Below, piece after piece: positions 17,453 to 25,253 of a DNA stretch of 64,000 bases; position 1 is the first letter of the stretch; every line of letters begins with the position of its first letter. Under the pieces are notes generated by a model. The model was not told where the DNA came from and did no database searches. It saw only the letters and a program-made list of their open reading frames with translations. Both the position numbers and the translations under genes were made by a program. The stretch comes from Neobacillus rhizosphaerae (lineage in GTDB: Bacteria; Bacillota; Bacilli; Bacillales; Cytobacillaceae): contig NZ_CALBWS010000017.1 of assembly GCF_937468385.1 (NCBI RefSeq), positions 37,556 through 101,555 of the forward strand, in the 5' to 3' direction.

Positions 17453-18570
17453 TCATGCCTCTCCTTCACCGATTTGATTAAACCGCAGCACAAGTATTTT
17501 AAATTGGGATATAGCACTACTTCAACCCCTTTTTCTTCGGCTAGCATAATGATGTGTTTAACAAAGGGACTTGCAGGATCGCGCATTAAAATCCTCCAAG
17601 GAACCCTGCGGAGGAGAACTCTAGTCGTCTCTCCCACCCCAGGTTTAATATAATGAGTGCTCTCAATCGCGAATTCAGACTGGATTCTCTTTACATCCTC
17701 CATCCCTAAAAATCCTGTTTCAATTTTCTCAGAGTATTTTTTCGACGCGAGTTCTGCAGCCTTCTCCGAAATAAGGGCAAACTCCTTACAAATCAATTCA
17801 ATAAATTCATTAGACACATCATCGGCAAGCAATTCATGGTAAAATTTAGCCCCGTGAAAATCACCCTTTCCAATGTATTTGCCATTTAAAACTGTCCGGC
17901 TCACTAGACCAGATACAGTTGAGTTTAAACAAGCACTCGGGATTAAAAAGTCTTCTCTTGTTCCAAAAAGAGACGTGCAGTAGCCTGGATCTGCAATCAC
18001 AGCAAGTGTATCATCAAGTACTATCCCAAAGTTTTGTTGATAGTCCTGACAAGCCTTTGTTAATTCAATCGAAATCGCTCCTTTTCCTGTCCAGCCATCA
18101 ACAAATTGAATGTTTCCATTAGGATGCTTGCTTAAAATATATTGAATTGCATTTGAGTCAATCCCTCTGTCACGGATGATGGAAATACTGTAGTGCGGAA
18201 GCGAAACTCCATAGCACATATTTAAATATCTTTTTATCAAAATCCCTACCGGTGTTCCCGCCCGTGCAAGGGAAACGAGAACGGCATTTTTCCCTTTCAA
18301 TTGATAAATTTCTTCCGCAACAATCCCTACACACAAGGCCACTTTTTGTTTATATTCGTGTAAAGTTTTCCAGAATAACTCCACATACTTCTTTGGAGGC
18401 TGATACTCAATTGGCAAGGATTCACTATAATGTACACCTGATTGGATCTTTACTTCCCGATTAGCAGTTGAATCTTCGAGCTGAATATTACTTAAATCCT
18501 TTAATAGAAACAAGACATCATCGTTATGATAAGTTCCGATATTGGCTGGTTTATTGGTTGTTTTTTGCAT
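17449..18570 (-). CDS. StiP-family protein: phosphoribosyltransferase plus PELOTA-like domain
   Basis: Annotated in databases as cysteine protease StiP, but the sequence shows a phosphoribosyltransferase fold: VSLARAGTPVGI (about 105-116) and the PRPP-loop-like FVDGWTGKGAIS (about 160-171). The C-terminal part (about 305-370, RILMRDPASPFVKHI... then LYPNLKYLCCGLI) resembles the L7Ae/PELOTA RNA-binding fold. I therefore read it as a PRTase-PELOTA protein. The start ATG at 18570 follows AGGTGATTCAA. It overlaps the upstream PRTase-TRSP gene by 20 bases. Confidence 0.88.
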   Translation of the reverse strand: MQKTTNKPANIGTYHNDDVLFLLKDLSNIQLEDSTANREVKIQSGVHYSESLPIEYQPPKKYVELFWKTLHEYKQKVALCVGIVAEEIYQLKGKNAVLVSLARAGTPVGILIKRYLNMCYGVSLPHYSISIIRDRGIDSNAIQYILSKHPNGNIQFVDGWTGKGAISIELTKACQDYQQNFGIVLDDTLAVIADPGYCTSLFGTREDFLIPSACLNSTVSGLVSRTVLNGKYIGKGDFHGAKFYHELLADDVSNEFIELICKEFALISEKAAELASKKYSEKIETGFLGMEDVKRIQSEFAIESTHYIKPGVGETTRVLLRRVPWRILMRDPASPFVKHIIMLAEEKGVEVVLYPNLKYLCCGLIKSVKERHE

Positions 18571-19927
18571 TTGAATCACCTCGCCCTTTAGAGAAAAAGA
18601 CAACCTTCATTGACTTGAATCCAAATTTACCCAATTTGTTAAGTAGGGGCTGTAGATTCTCAAATTCTACTTCTCTTTCAAAAAAGATAAACAATTCATC
18701 GTAATATCCTGGAACGATATTATAAACAAAGTGAGAAATATCCAAGTCTTCTGGATTTGGAAATTTGGCCCCAAACCTTGCCCCATATCCATCATTATTT
18801 TCGATATAGATTGGGCTTCTTGTTGTCGATTGATAGAAAACACCGCTTCCCATATTTGCAGCCAATTTCATAGGAATATACATGAATTCCCCGGTTCCTA
18901 AACAAAGCGTTTTTTCACCTGTTCTTTTTTGTGTTAAAAACGAAGCTGCTTTTCCAACCTTTTCACGAAAAAGGATATTTCCATGGCTTCTTAAGCCGAA
19001 TCTTCCAGTTTCCTCAATAAACATGGCATTGTTCAAATGGTTTTTAGATATATGAGGGGTTGCGGTAAAAAATGTACCGAGCTGCAGAATTTCTACAATG
19101 GAATCCGGACTACCATTCTCATCATTTTTTTCGGAGCGGTCCTCTATTTCCTTCAACTGCTTCACGTTTACAGCTCCAGATAATAAACTTACAACATTGA
19201 TTTTTATCCCGAGTTCTTGCTCTAGCTGTAAAAACCTTTTTTTATGGATGTCTGAGCGCCAATCTAAAATGGACACTACCGTATATTCATTTCTAGGAAA
19301 CTTGGCGTGAATGGACTCGATTATATTTAAGGCCGTTTTTCCCGTTGTTATTTCATCATCAACCAGAATGATTTCCTGTTCGTTATCAATCATCTCTAAT
19401 GGGATATAACAGCGATGTGATGTCGCATGGGAATGCTCTTCTTCAAAAGTAATATTCGGACTATTGTTTAGGAGTTCCTCTCTGGTAGTATGAAAATACA
19501 CAGCGGATTGGAAGCAATCAAAGAAAGCATGCCCGAGTGCTGTAGCGGTTTCAGCAAAACCAATGACTACTGGATGAATATTTTTGGGAATAAATGGAAC
19601 ACCGGAGTAAGTGGCGTTTTTTGTAAATAATGATAACAGCCTATCCTTTTCCACACCTTCCAAACCCTTTACTGATTCTCCAAACCTAGCAGCTAAAAGA
19701 GCCGCAGTTAGAAGTCCCTTATTGGGATCAATAGGTAAATGTTTACCTAGTACCTTACTTACAAACAAAAACGATCGTTTCTTATTGATTCGGGCGGCCA
19801 TTGTGAATAGCTCTTCTATGGGTATATCATATGGATTTTCTACTATTTCTATCTCCGTTTCAATGGAGTCAAGGATATTAAACGTATACTTCTTTTTTGA
19901 TAAGGTCAATGTTTGTGAATTCTTCAT
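18551..19927 (-). CDS. Phosphoribosyltransferase with C-terminal TRSP domain
   Basis: The 458-residue protein has an N-terminal PRTase: GFAETATALGHAFF (about 122-135) and the PRPP-binding loop IILVDDEITTGKTAL (about 184-198). The C-terminal domain contains the motif QSTTRSP (about 388) that names the TRSP domain, together with CLGTGEFMYIP and DGYGARFGAKF. These domains are described together in Ter-linked biosynthetic modules. The start ATG at 19927 is preceded by GGGGTG. The 50-base overlap with the lyase gene implies tight coupling. Confidence 0.9.
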   Translation of the reverse strand: MKNSQTLTLSKKKYTFNILDSIETEIEIVENPYDIPIEELFTMAARINKKRSFLFVSKVLGKHLPIDPNKGLLTAALLAARFGESVKGLEGVEKDRLLSLFTKNATYSGVPFIPKNIHPVVIGFAETATALGHAFFDCFQSAVYFHTTREELLNNSPNITFEEEHSHATSHRCYIPLEMIDNEQEIILVDDEITTGKTALNIIESIHAKFPRNEYTVVSILDWRSDIHKKRFLQLEQELGIKINVVSLLSGAVNVKQLKEIEDRSEKNDENGSPDSIVEILQLGTFFTATPHISKNHLNNAMFIEETGRFGLRSHGNILFREKVGKAASFLTQKRTGEKTLCLGTGEFMYIPMKLAANMGSGVFYQSTTRSPIYIENNDGYGARFGAKFPNPEDLDISHFVYNIVPGYYDELFIFFEREVEFENLQPLLNKLGKFGFKSMKVVFFSKGRGDSNAKNNQ

Positions 19928-21065
19928 GTAACACCCCGTAAAGCTGTGATTTTAAGATGATTTTCTTGGCCCAAAAATAATGAGGCTTTACTTCATTCAT
20001 TTTATTGGCAAAATTACTTTTCATAACTCCGATATCCCCAGTAGCTGCTTTAACTATATTGCTGGCATCAATATATTCCTCGTAGGAAACAACATTCAGT
20101 GACTGAACTATTTTAATATGTGAAGGATGGATGATCGTTTTTCCAGTCAAACCATTTGCAATATCCATAAGGATTTCACGAATCAATCCATCCATGTTCT
20201 CATCAATCAGTTTGGCTCTCCATTTCAGTCCTTCATCACCGTACCGTTCGCGAAACGGCGTTTGCCGAAGCTGTGGTTTTAACATCCTCTCTTTAGCTGA
20301 AAAATATTCCCAGACTGGACCAGATACCACATACCCACTATTGAACCTTTGAAAGACATTAATAATATCGGAAATACAATCTCTTAATACCTCAATTTCA
20401 TAAACTGTTGTATCCGCACTCCGGCGAATTCCATATAAACCACAAAAGTCTGTCGCGCCAATCCGAACATTCAGAATATTATCTTTGTAGCAATCGAGTA
20501 GATGCTTGATCGCTAATAATTCATCCATTCTCGTTTCTTTTTGAATAACTTTGGCTGTCTCTAAGATAGGCATCGCGTAAAAAGGATGCTGATCAGAGTG
20601 AATTTTTCGTATCTCTGTTAAAAATTCTTCACCATTTCCAACGGTAAACTTGGGTAGGACAACCCCAGTTAGGAGCCTAAGCGCATCACCTAATTGATCT
20701 GTTATACGTTTAAATTGCTCAAGGTCCCGAATTCGGATAAATATTAGTGGCAAATCTACATAACCTAAAAACCCTTTATTCAATTCTCCATCTAATTTCA
20801 GCATTTCCTCGATAAGCATTGTTTCAGCACGAAACACTTCGTTATCGCCAACGGCATCTTCAAGGTCAATGACTAGGGATGTTAAACCTTCATGCTTTCT
20901 TGAAAGAATTTCCTGATGTATATTTGAGCGGGTAGCAGGCATATAAAGGGTCGCACCCAAACCATAGGACAAAAGCTCACTGTTTGAGTATTTATTAAAA
21001 GGCTGCGGCTTTTGAAAGAAAAATCGCTCGATTTCGTCTTCATAAAAATATGTAAAAAAATTCAT
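19878..21065 (-). CDS. CitE/HpcH-like C-C bond lyase of the Ter module
   Basis: A 395-residue TIM-barrel-type protein related to the beta subunit of citrate lyase and HpcH/HpaI aldolases. Family marks are TLYMPATR (about 40), the acidic metal motif VIDLEDAVGD (about 65-74), and GKTIIHPSHI near 305. A ribosome site AAGGAG precedes ATG 21065. It heads the four-gene metabolic block (lyase, PRTase-TRSP, StiP, HAD), all overlapping. The substrate is unknown; a role in making a nucleoside-like compound is a published prediction, not a demonstrated one. Confidence 0.9.
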   Translation of the reverse strand: MNFFTYFYEDEIERFFFQKPQPFNKYSNSELLSYGLGATLYMPATRSNIHQEILSRKHEGLTSLVIDLEDAVGDNEVFRAETMLIEEMLKLDGELNKGFLGYVDLPLIFIRIRDLEQFKRITDQLGDALRLLTGVVLPKFTVGNGEEFLTEIRKIHSDQHPFYAMPILETAKVIQKETRMDELLAIKHLLDCYKDNILNVRIGATDFCGLYGIRRSADTTVYEIEVLRDCISDIINVFQRFNSGYVVSGPVWEYFSAKERMLKPQLRQTPFRERYGDEGLKWRAKLIDENMDGLIREILMDIANGLTGKTIIHPSHIKIVQSLNVVSYEEYIDASNIVKAATGDIGVMKSNFANKMNEVKPHYFWAKKIILKSQLYGVLHEEFTNIDLIKKEVYV

Positions 21066-21090
21066 ATTTTATTTCTCCTTAATTTAAGGT

Positions 21091-21127
21091 AAAAAAGAAA
21101 GGAGACGGACTTTCGTCAGCTCCCTTT
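21091..21127 (-). terminator. Hairpin with T run between terC and the lyase gene
   Basis: An imperfect stem (GGAG...GACG pairing with CGTC...CTCC, about 21101-21123) is followed on the minus strand by CTTTTTT. It lies between terC and the biosynthetic genes and could reduce read-through from the stress promoter. Bulges in the stem lower confidence. Confidence 0.5.
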
Positions 21128-21141
21128 TTTATGCAAAGTTT

Positions 21142-21918
21142 CTACAAACTATTTTCTTTTTCTTCGCCCTTTTTCTTATTCATAAAATGAACGATAAATG
21201 TTGCACCGAATGTAACTAGTAAAATAATAAAGAAGGTTAGATGTCCCATTTCAATATTGACTGCCGCAAGTAGCATTTTCACGGCAATAATAAGAATTAA
21301 TATATAAGCGGAAGTCTCAAGTTCTGGCACACGATCAATTAAGGTTAAGAATAAACCGGCAACTCCTCGCATCATTAACACACCTAGCATACCACCAATT
21401 AATAAAACCCAAACTTGTTCACTCACGCCAAAGGCTGCAAGAACGCTATCAACGGAAAATGCAATATCCATTAATTCAACAGCTACAACTGTTCCCCAGA
21501 AGGTTCCAAATAAGCGAATCAGCATTCCGCTCTGATTCATGCCTTCTGCTTCATCACTGTCACCTTCAGCACTTTTTCGTTTGTCTATGAAGTACTTTAT
21601 CGATAACCAGGCAAGGTACCCTGCACCTAATATCTTCACCCACCAAAGTTTGATAAGAAAAACACCAATTCCAATCGCAATGAATCGGAACGTGTAAGCT
21701 CCTATTAATCCATAAAAAAGTGCCTTTTTCCGCTTTTTAGGGGGTAAATGTTTAACCATTACAGCTAACACAAGCGCGTTATCTGCAGATAACAGCCCTT
21801 CAAGAATAACTAAAGTACCAATAAGTCCCCAAGATACAGGGTCTGTTAAAACCTCACCCCACATTTCCCAGTTAAAAAATTGGGCGTAGGTGTCAAGGAT
21901 ATGATTCAAAACTGACAT
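21142..21918 (-). CDS. TerC/Alx-family integral membrane protein
   Basis: TerC family, contextually equivalent to B. subtilis YceF. The 258-residue protein has seven or so membrane helices with conserved acidic residues in the membrane: EGLLSADNALVLAVM (about 40-54) and ELMDIAFSVDSVLAAFG (about 147-163). TerC-type proteins are linked to manganese export and metal supply to secreted proteins in Bacillus. A charged loop (about 110-130) separates two halves. It is cotranscribed with the TerD gene at 21999. Confidence 0.93.
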   Translation of the reverse strand: MSVLNHILDTYAQFFNWEMWGEVLTDPVSWGLIGTLVILEGLLSADNALVLAVMVKHLPPKKRKKALFYGLIGAYTFRFIAIGIGVFLIKLWWVKILGAGYLAWLSIKYFIDKRKSAEGDSDEAEGMNQSGMLIRLFGTFWGTVVAVELMDIAFSVDSVLAAFGVSEQVWVLLIGGMLGVLMMRGVAGLFLTLIDRVPELETSAYILILIIAVKMLLAAVNIEMGHLTFFIILLVTFGATFIVHFMNKKKGEEKENSL

Positions 21919-21998
21919 TAAAGTAATTCCTCCTAGAATGTGTACACAATTTTTGTAATAAGACCCCGCCGATCGCCGGATCTCTCAATTTCTAATAA

Positions 21999-22580
21999 TT
22001 AACCAATTTGTAAGCCAAAATCCATTGCCAACGCTGCTAGTCCACCTTGATAGCCGCTACCAATAGCACTGAATTTCCACTCGCCATTGTGACGATACAA
22101 TTCTCCAACCACAATCGCGGTTTCAATAGAGAAGTCTTCACCTAAATCAAAGCGAATGAGCTCTTCTTCGCTTGTTTCATTAAAAATACGGGCATATGCA
22201 TTTGAAACTTGCCCGAAGTTCTGATTTCTGCTTTCTGCATCGTGGATTGTGATGGTAAAAGCAATGCGCTGAACATTTGCTGGTATGGTTGTTAAATTGA
22301 TTTTTACTTGTTCATCATCTCCGTCACCAGCACCAGTACGATTATCTCCATTATGTACAACGGACCCGTTAGCCCCCTGCGGATTATTGTAGAAAACAAA
22401 ATCTGTGTCATTTGAAACTTTTCCGTTTTCTCCTAAAAGGAAAACAGATGAATCTAGATCAAAATCATGTCCCCCATCATATTTATTAGTATCCCAGCCA
22501 AGGCCAACCACAACATTTGATAAACCTGGGTTAGATTTCGTTAAATCAACTTTTTGACCTTTTGATAAACTTACTGCCAT
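21999..22580 (-). CDS. TerD-domain stress protein, first gene of the Ter operon
   Basis: The 193-residue TerD protein has both calcium motifs intact ([11 protein letters not shown] about 40-50; [14 protein letters not shown] about 80-93) and the C-terminal [12 protein letters not shown] block. It is most like the TerD at 12166. The start ATG at 22580 follows GGAGGAATG. It lies 28 bases downstream of the predicted start of an ECF-sigma promoter, so it is likely the first-induced product under envelope stress. Confidence 0.95.
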   Translation of the reverse strand: MAVSLSKGQKVDLTKSNPGLSNVVVGLGWDTNKYDGGHDFDLDSSVFLLGENGKVSNDTDFVFYNNPQGANGSVVHNGDNRTGAGDGDDEQVKINLTTIPANVQRIAFTITIHDAESRNQNFGQVSNAYARIFNETSEEELIRFDLGEDFSIETAIVVGELYRHNGEWKFSAIGSGYQGGLAALAMDFGLQIG

Positions 22581-22614
22581 TTCTTCATTCCTCCATTTTA
22601 GGTAATAGTCTATT

Positions 22615-22640
22615 TACGATTTTCTTTTAAAAAGGTTTCA
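22615..22640 (-). promoter_or_regulatory. ECF-sigma (sigma-W-type) promoter of the Ter operon
   Basis: On the minus strand TGAAAC (22640-22635) is followed after exactly 16 bases by CGTA (22618-22615). This is the consensus recognised by B. subtilis sigma-W and related ECF factors. The B. subtilis yce Ter operon is known to be under ECF and general-stress sigma control, so the match in front of the equivalent gene is meaningful. Confidence 0.85.
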
Positions 22641-22685
22641 ATTATTATAATAAATTTTCTTCCTGCCCTTTTGCAAATTCAATCA

Positions 22686-23279
22686 CTAGCTCATCCATTT
22701 CGGTGGAGTGTTTTTGGCCCAATAAATGGATCCCAGCTCATGATGACTTTGGAATTCATCATGGTAGGTGTGATAGTGAAAATTAAACCAATAGCCGGCC
22801 TGAGGTGGATTATCTCGTCTAACATGGAATAGAAGGATATCATTCCCAGTTAAGCGATTTTTAATATTAAAAATTTTTTCCGAGTGACCTGCGCTAGGCT
22901 GTTCAGTAATTGTCAGATTTTTTAAATCGTCTTCAGGAAATTGAGCAGATGTTTCATCAAGGGCTTTTTCGATATTTGGTAGAATAATCTCTCGAAATTC
23001 ATTTTCTATAACCGGCTTAATTTTGCTACCAAACTTTTGATAGGATTGAATTTCTGCCTGTTTGATTAATTCTTCAATAAATTTTTCTCTATTAAAATCC
23101 GTTTCTTCGAAAAATGCAGTCGTTGAAGTTAAACTACTTTCTTGCGCGGGTGCTTCAAATGCATCGCGGTCGCCCAGATTTTCTGCGTTTACTGAATTCA
23201 TTAACTGTGTTGGCGTAACAAGACCAAAGGTTAAGACGGAAACTATTACAAAAAACGATTTACGGAGCCATTTATTCAT
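22686..23279 (-). CDS. ypjP: YpjP-like exported protein of unknown function
   Basis: A 197-residue protein with an N-terminal hydrophobic segment (about 7-24) ending in a possible signal cleavage near VNA. The mature part ends with GYWFNFHYHTYHDEFQSHHELGSIYW, an aromatic and His-rich block typical of the YpjP family as I recall it. In B. subtilis ypjP lies near dfrA-thyB, which fits here except for the intervening Ter island. The start ATG at 23279 follows AAAGGGGAA. Its function is unknown. Confidence 0.85.
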   Translation of the reverse strand: MNKWLRKSFFVIVSVLTFGLVTPTQLMNSVNAENLGDRDAFEAPAQESSLTSTTAFFEETDFNREKFIEELIKQAEIQSYQKFGSKIKPVIENEFREIILPNIEKALDETSAQFPEDDLKNLTITEQPSAGHSEKIFNIKNRLTGNDILLFHVRRDNPPQAGYWFNFHYHTYHDEFQSHHELGSIYWAKNTPPKWMS

Positions 23280-23411
23280 TGCTAATTCCCCTTTAATCTA
23301 TTGAACTTTAATTACGTTGAATTTGGGTATCTTAGAAAATATTATACTTCTTTTTTCGGAAAAATGGAAAAAACAGTTTGAAATTTTTCCAAACAATTAA
23401 TGAGAGGTTAT

Positions 23412-23445
23412 AAAAAAAACCTGAAAGCAGTAGCTTCAGTTTTTC
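23412..23445 (-). terminator. Intrinsic terminator of brxA
   Basis: A hairpin at 23421-23439 (CTGAA...TTCAG arms with a GC inner pair) has A-runs on its left, giving GTTTTTTTT on the minus strand. It has T residues on the right too, so it may work in both directions. Confidence 0.7.
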
Positions 23446-23518
23446 GGCGATTATCTTGAAACCACTTTCTCGAACGTATTGAAAAAGAAAAGGGCGGCAC
23501 GAGACCCCCCTAGTAGTT

Positions 23519-23953
23519 TTAGCAATGTGATTCCAATGCCCCGATAAGATTTTGCATAACTGTTTCCAATGGCATTCCTTCAATATCATGACGTGGAATA
23601 AAATGAACGACCTTATTATCCTTTAATAGTGCCATTGATGGTGAGGATGGCTCAATACCTGCAAAATACTCACGCATTTTAGCGGTTGCTTCTTTATCCT
23701 GTCCGGCAAATACCGTCACAAGATGATCCGGTTTTTTCTCACTATTTAAAACTGCCTGAGTTGCGGCAGGACGGGCTAATCCAGCGGCACAACCGCATAC
23801 AGAATTAATCACGACCAATGCTGTCCCATAAGTTTTTCCCATAAACTCCTCAACATCCTCAGAAGTTGTTAGTTCCTCAAAGCCCGCTATAGTTAGCTCT
23901 TCACGCATTGGTAATACCATTTGTTTCATATATTCTTCATATGCATTTGACAA
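23519..23953 (-). CDS. brxA: Bacilliredoxin BrxA (YphP family)
   Basis: De-bacillithiolating thioredoxin-fold protein of 144 residues, exactly the B. subtilis YphP length. The unusual active site CGC is visible in NSVCGCAAGLARPA. Other family stretches are VTVFAGQDKEATAKMREYF and EPSSPSMALLK. I set the start at the TTG at 23953, six bases after GGAGTGA, which yields the family N terminus MSNAYEEYM. It acts in low-molecular-weight thiol redox control in the cytoplasm. Confidence 0.94.
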   Translation of the reverse strand: MSNAYEEYMKQMVLPMREELTIAGFEELTTSEDVEEFMGKTYGTALVVINSVCGCAAGLARPAATQAVLNSEKKPDHLVTVFAGQDKEATAKMREYFAGIEPSSPSMALLKDNKVVHFIPRHDIEGMPLETVMQNLIGALESHC

Positions 23954-24011
23954 TCTCAATCACTCCATTTCTTCCTTTTTATGATACAATACCAATTGTT
24001 ATTTTACAAAA

Positions 24012-25145
24012 TTACTGGTCTGTTTTTCTTGCCTCAGTCATTTGCTTCCAGACAGATCCTTTGGCTTCTTCTCCGCCTTCAATTCTTCCAATCGCCATTT
24101 TTATTTGCATGCTTACTTCAAATTCAGAGTCATTTTCTGCCGCCCTTAAAGCTGGGAGGGTATGTTCATCGCCTACCTCGTATAAGAACATAGCTGCCCG
24201 CCAACGTACCAATTTGCTTGGATCATTTAGGGCATTGACCATTGCATCAGCAGCTTCAGAAAAGCCTAAATCTGATATACAATCACCTGCGGTTCTACGA
24301 ACAGTTACGGTCTTATCCTTTAAGGCTTTATATAAGAGCGGCAGTACAGCCTGATTCTTGATCATCCCGAGGTATACAGTCGCAAGTCTGCGAATAGAAG
24401 GCTTCTCATCCGCTAATGCTTTTTCAAGGACAGGCAAATCCTCTAGTTCAGGACCAACCATTTGCTCAAGGAGCTGAAAGCGAATCTGCCAATCAGGCAC
24501 TTGCAAATCGGCAATGGTTACTTTTTTTCGCATTATCTTAGATTTTTGTTCGGATTTGGCTTCGCTTGTTTGAGCTTTTGTGATAAGTGCTTCGAGACGA
24601 TTTTTGGGATAGGCTGCGATTAACTCCTCGACAACTTCTTGTCCAATTTGATCAAAATCCCCATACCGGACACCTTGGTTCTGCCATTTCCGCAATAAGA
24701 TATAATTGTCTTCAGGCAGCTGTGCTCGCTCTCTTGCCTTTAAGAAGGATTCCGGCATACCAAACCTCCGCTCAGCCGAATTATCTGTTAGCTTCACTTG
24801 CAGTGGAATGTCCTTAAACATTTGGATTTCCACCTTTATTTCACCAAAATGGTCATTCGCTTTATTTATCCCAGTAGCTTCATGGGCTTTTTCACCGAAG
24901 GCTTGCCGAACTTTAGGTAATAATTCCTTCCAGTCATATTTAGCATTCCGTTCAACCGCAAGAAAATCTGCTACATGGTACACACCTTTAATCCCATCAA
25001 TTTGTAAAATGGATTGAATGATGGGTGGTGCATCAATCGCAGTTTCTTTTTTGTAATTATGGCTTTTCCCCATTGGTAATTCTTGATCTAAACTTATTTT
25101 CATTGTATTTGGACTTGGCGTTGGTTCAATCGCCTGAATTTTCAA
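24012..25145 (-). CDS. ypgR: YpgR-like protein (conserved virulence factor C family), Nfu-N domain plus HEAT repeats
   Basis: The 377-residue protein has an N-terminal Nfu-like domain (IEPTPSPNTMKISL, about 6-19). The C-terminal half consists of HEAT-like helical repeats (for example PVLEKALADEKPSIRRLATVYLG and YKALKDKTVTVRRTAGDCIS). This architecture is that of B. subtilis YpgR and staphylococcal CvfC. I chose a TTG start at 25145, five bases after AGGTGA. The precise function is not known. Confidence 0.85.
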   Translation of the reverse strand: MKIQAIEPTPSPNTMKISLDQELPMGKSHNYKKETAIDAPPIIQSILQIDGIKGVYHVADFLAVERNAKYDWKELLPKVRQAFGEKAHEATGINKANDHFGEIKVEIQMFKDIPLQVKLTDNSAERRFGMPESFLKARERAQLPEDNYILLRKWQNQGVRYGDFDQIGQEVVEELIAAYPKNRLEALITKAQTSEAKSEQKSKIMRKKVTIADLQVPDWQIRFQLLEQMVGPELEDLPVLEKALADEKPSIRRLATVYLGMIKNQAVLPLLYKALKDKTVTVRRTAGDCISDLGFSEAADAMVNALNDPSKLVRWRAAMFLYEVGDEHTLPALRAAENDSEFEVSMQIKMAIGRIEGGEEAKGSVWKQMTEARKTDQ

Positions 25146-25225
25146 CACAATCACCTAATTCTATTGTTTTCTCTTTCAAGTTTAACACATTGGCTACCGT
25201 TCATTCATAGGAGATGCTTAACGCA

Positions 25226-25250
25226 AAAAAAATGCGTCCGATAGACGCAC
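25226..25250 (-). terminator. Intrinsic terminator of the ABC-F gene
   Basis: TGCGTC/GACGCA stem (25234-25239 with 25245-25250) followed by eight T on the minus strand. It lies just after the stop at 25254. Confidence 0.9.
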
Positions 25251-25253
25251 TCT

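Noticed and set aside
17449..18570. Reading the StiP gene as a cysteine protease
   Set aside because: The visible motifs are those of a phosphoribosyltransferase (VSLARAGTPVG, FVDGWTGKGA) and a PELOTA-like tail; no protease Cys-His pair stands out.
21940..21990. GC-rich palindromic patch (CCGCCGATCGCCGG region) between the first TerD gene and terC
   Set aside because: Short imperfect symmetry without a T run on either strand, so not called a terminator or operator.
23332..23589. 85-codon minus-strand frame overlapping the end of brxA
   Set aside because: It runs in another frame across the brxA 3' end and its terminator, with no ribosome site and low-complexity Phe/Lys-rich sequence.
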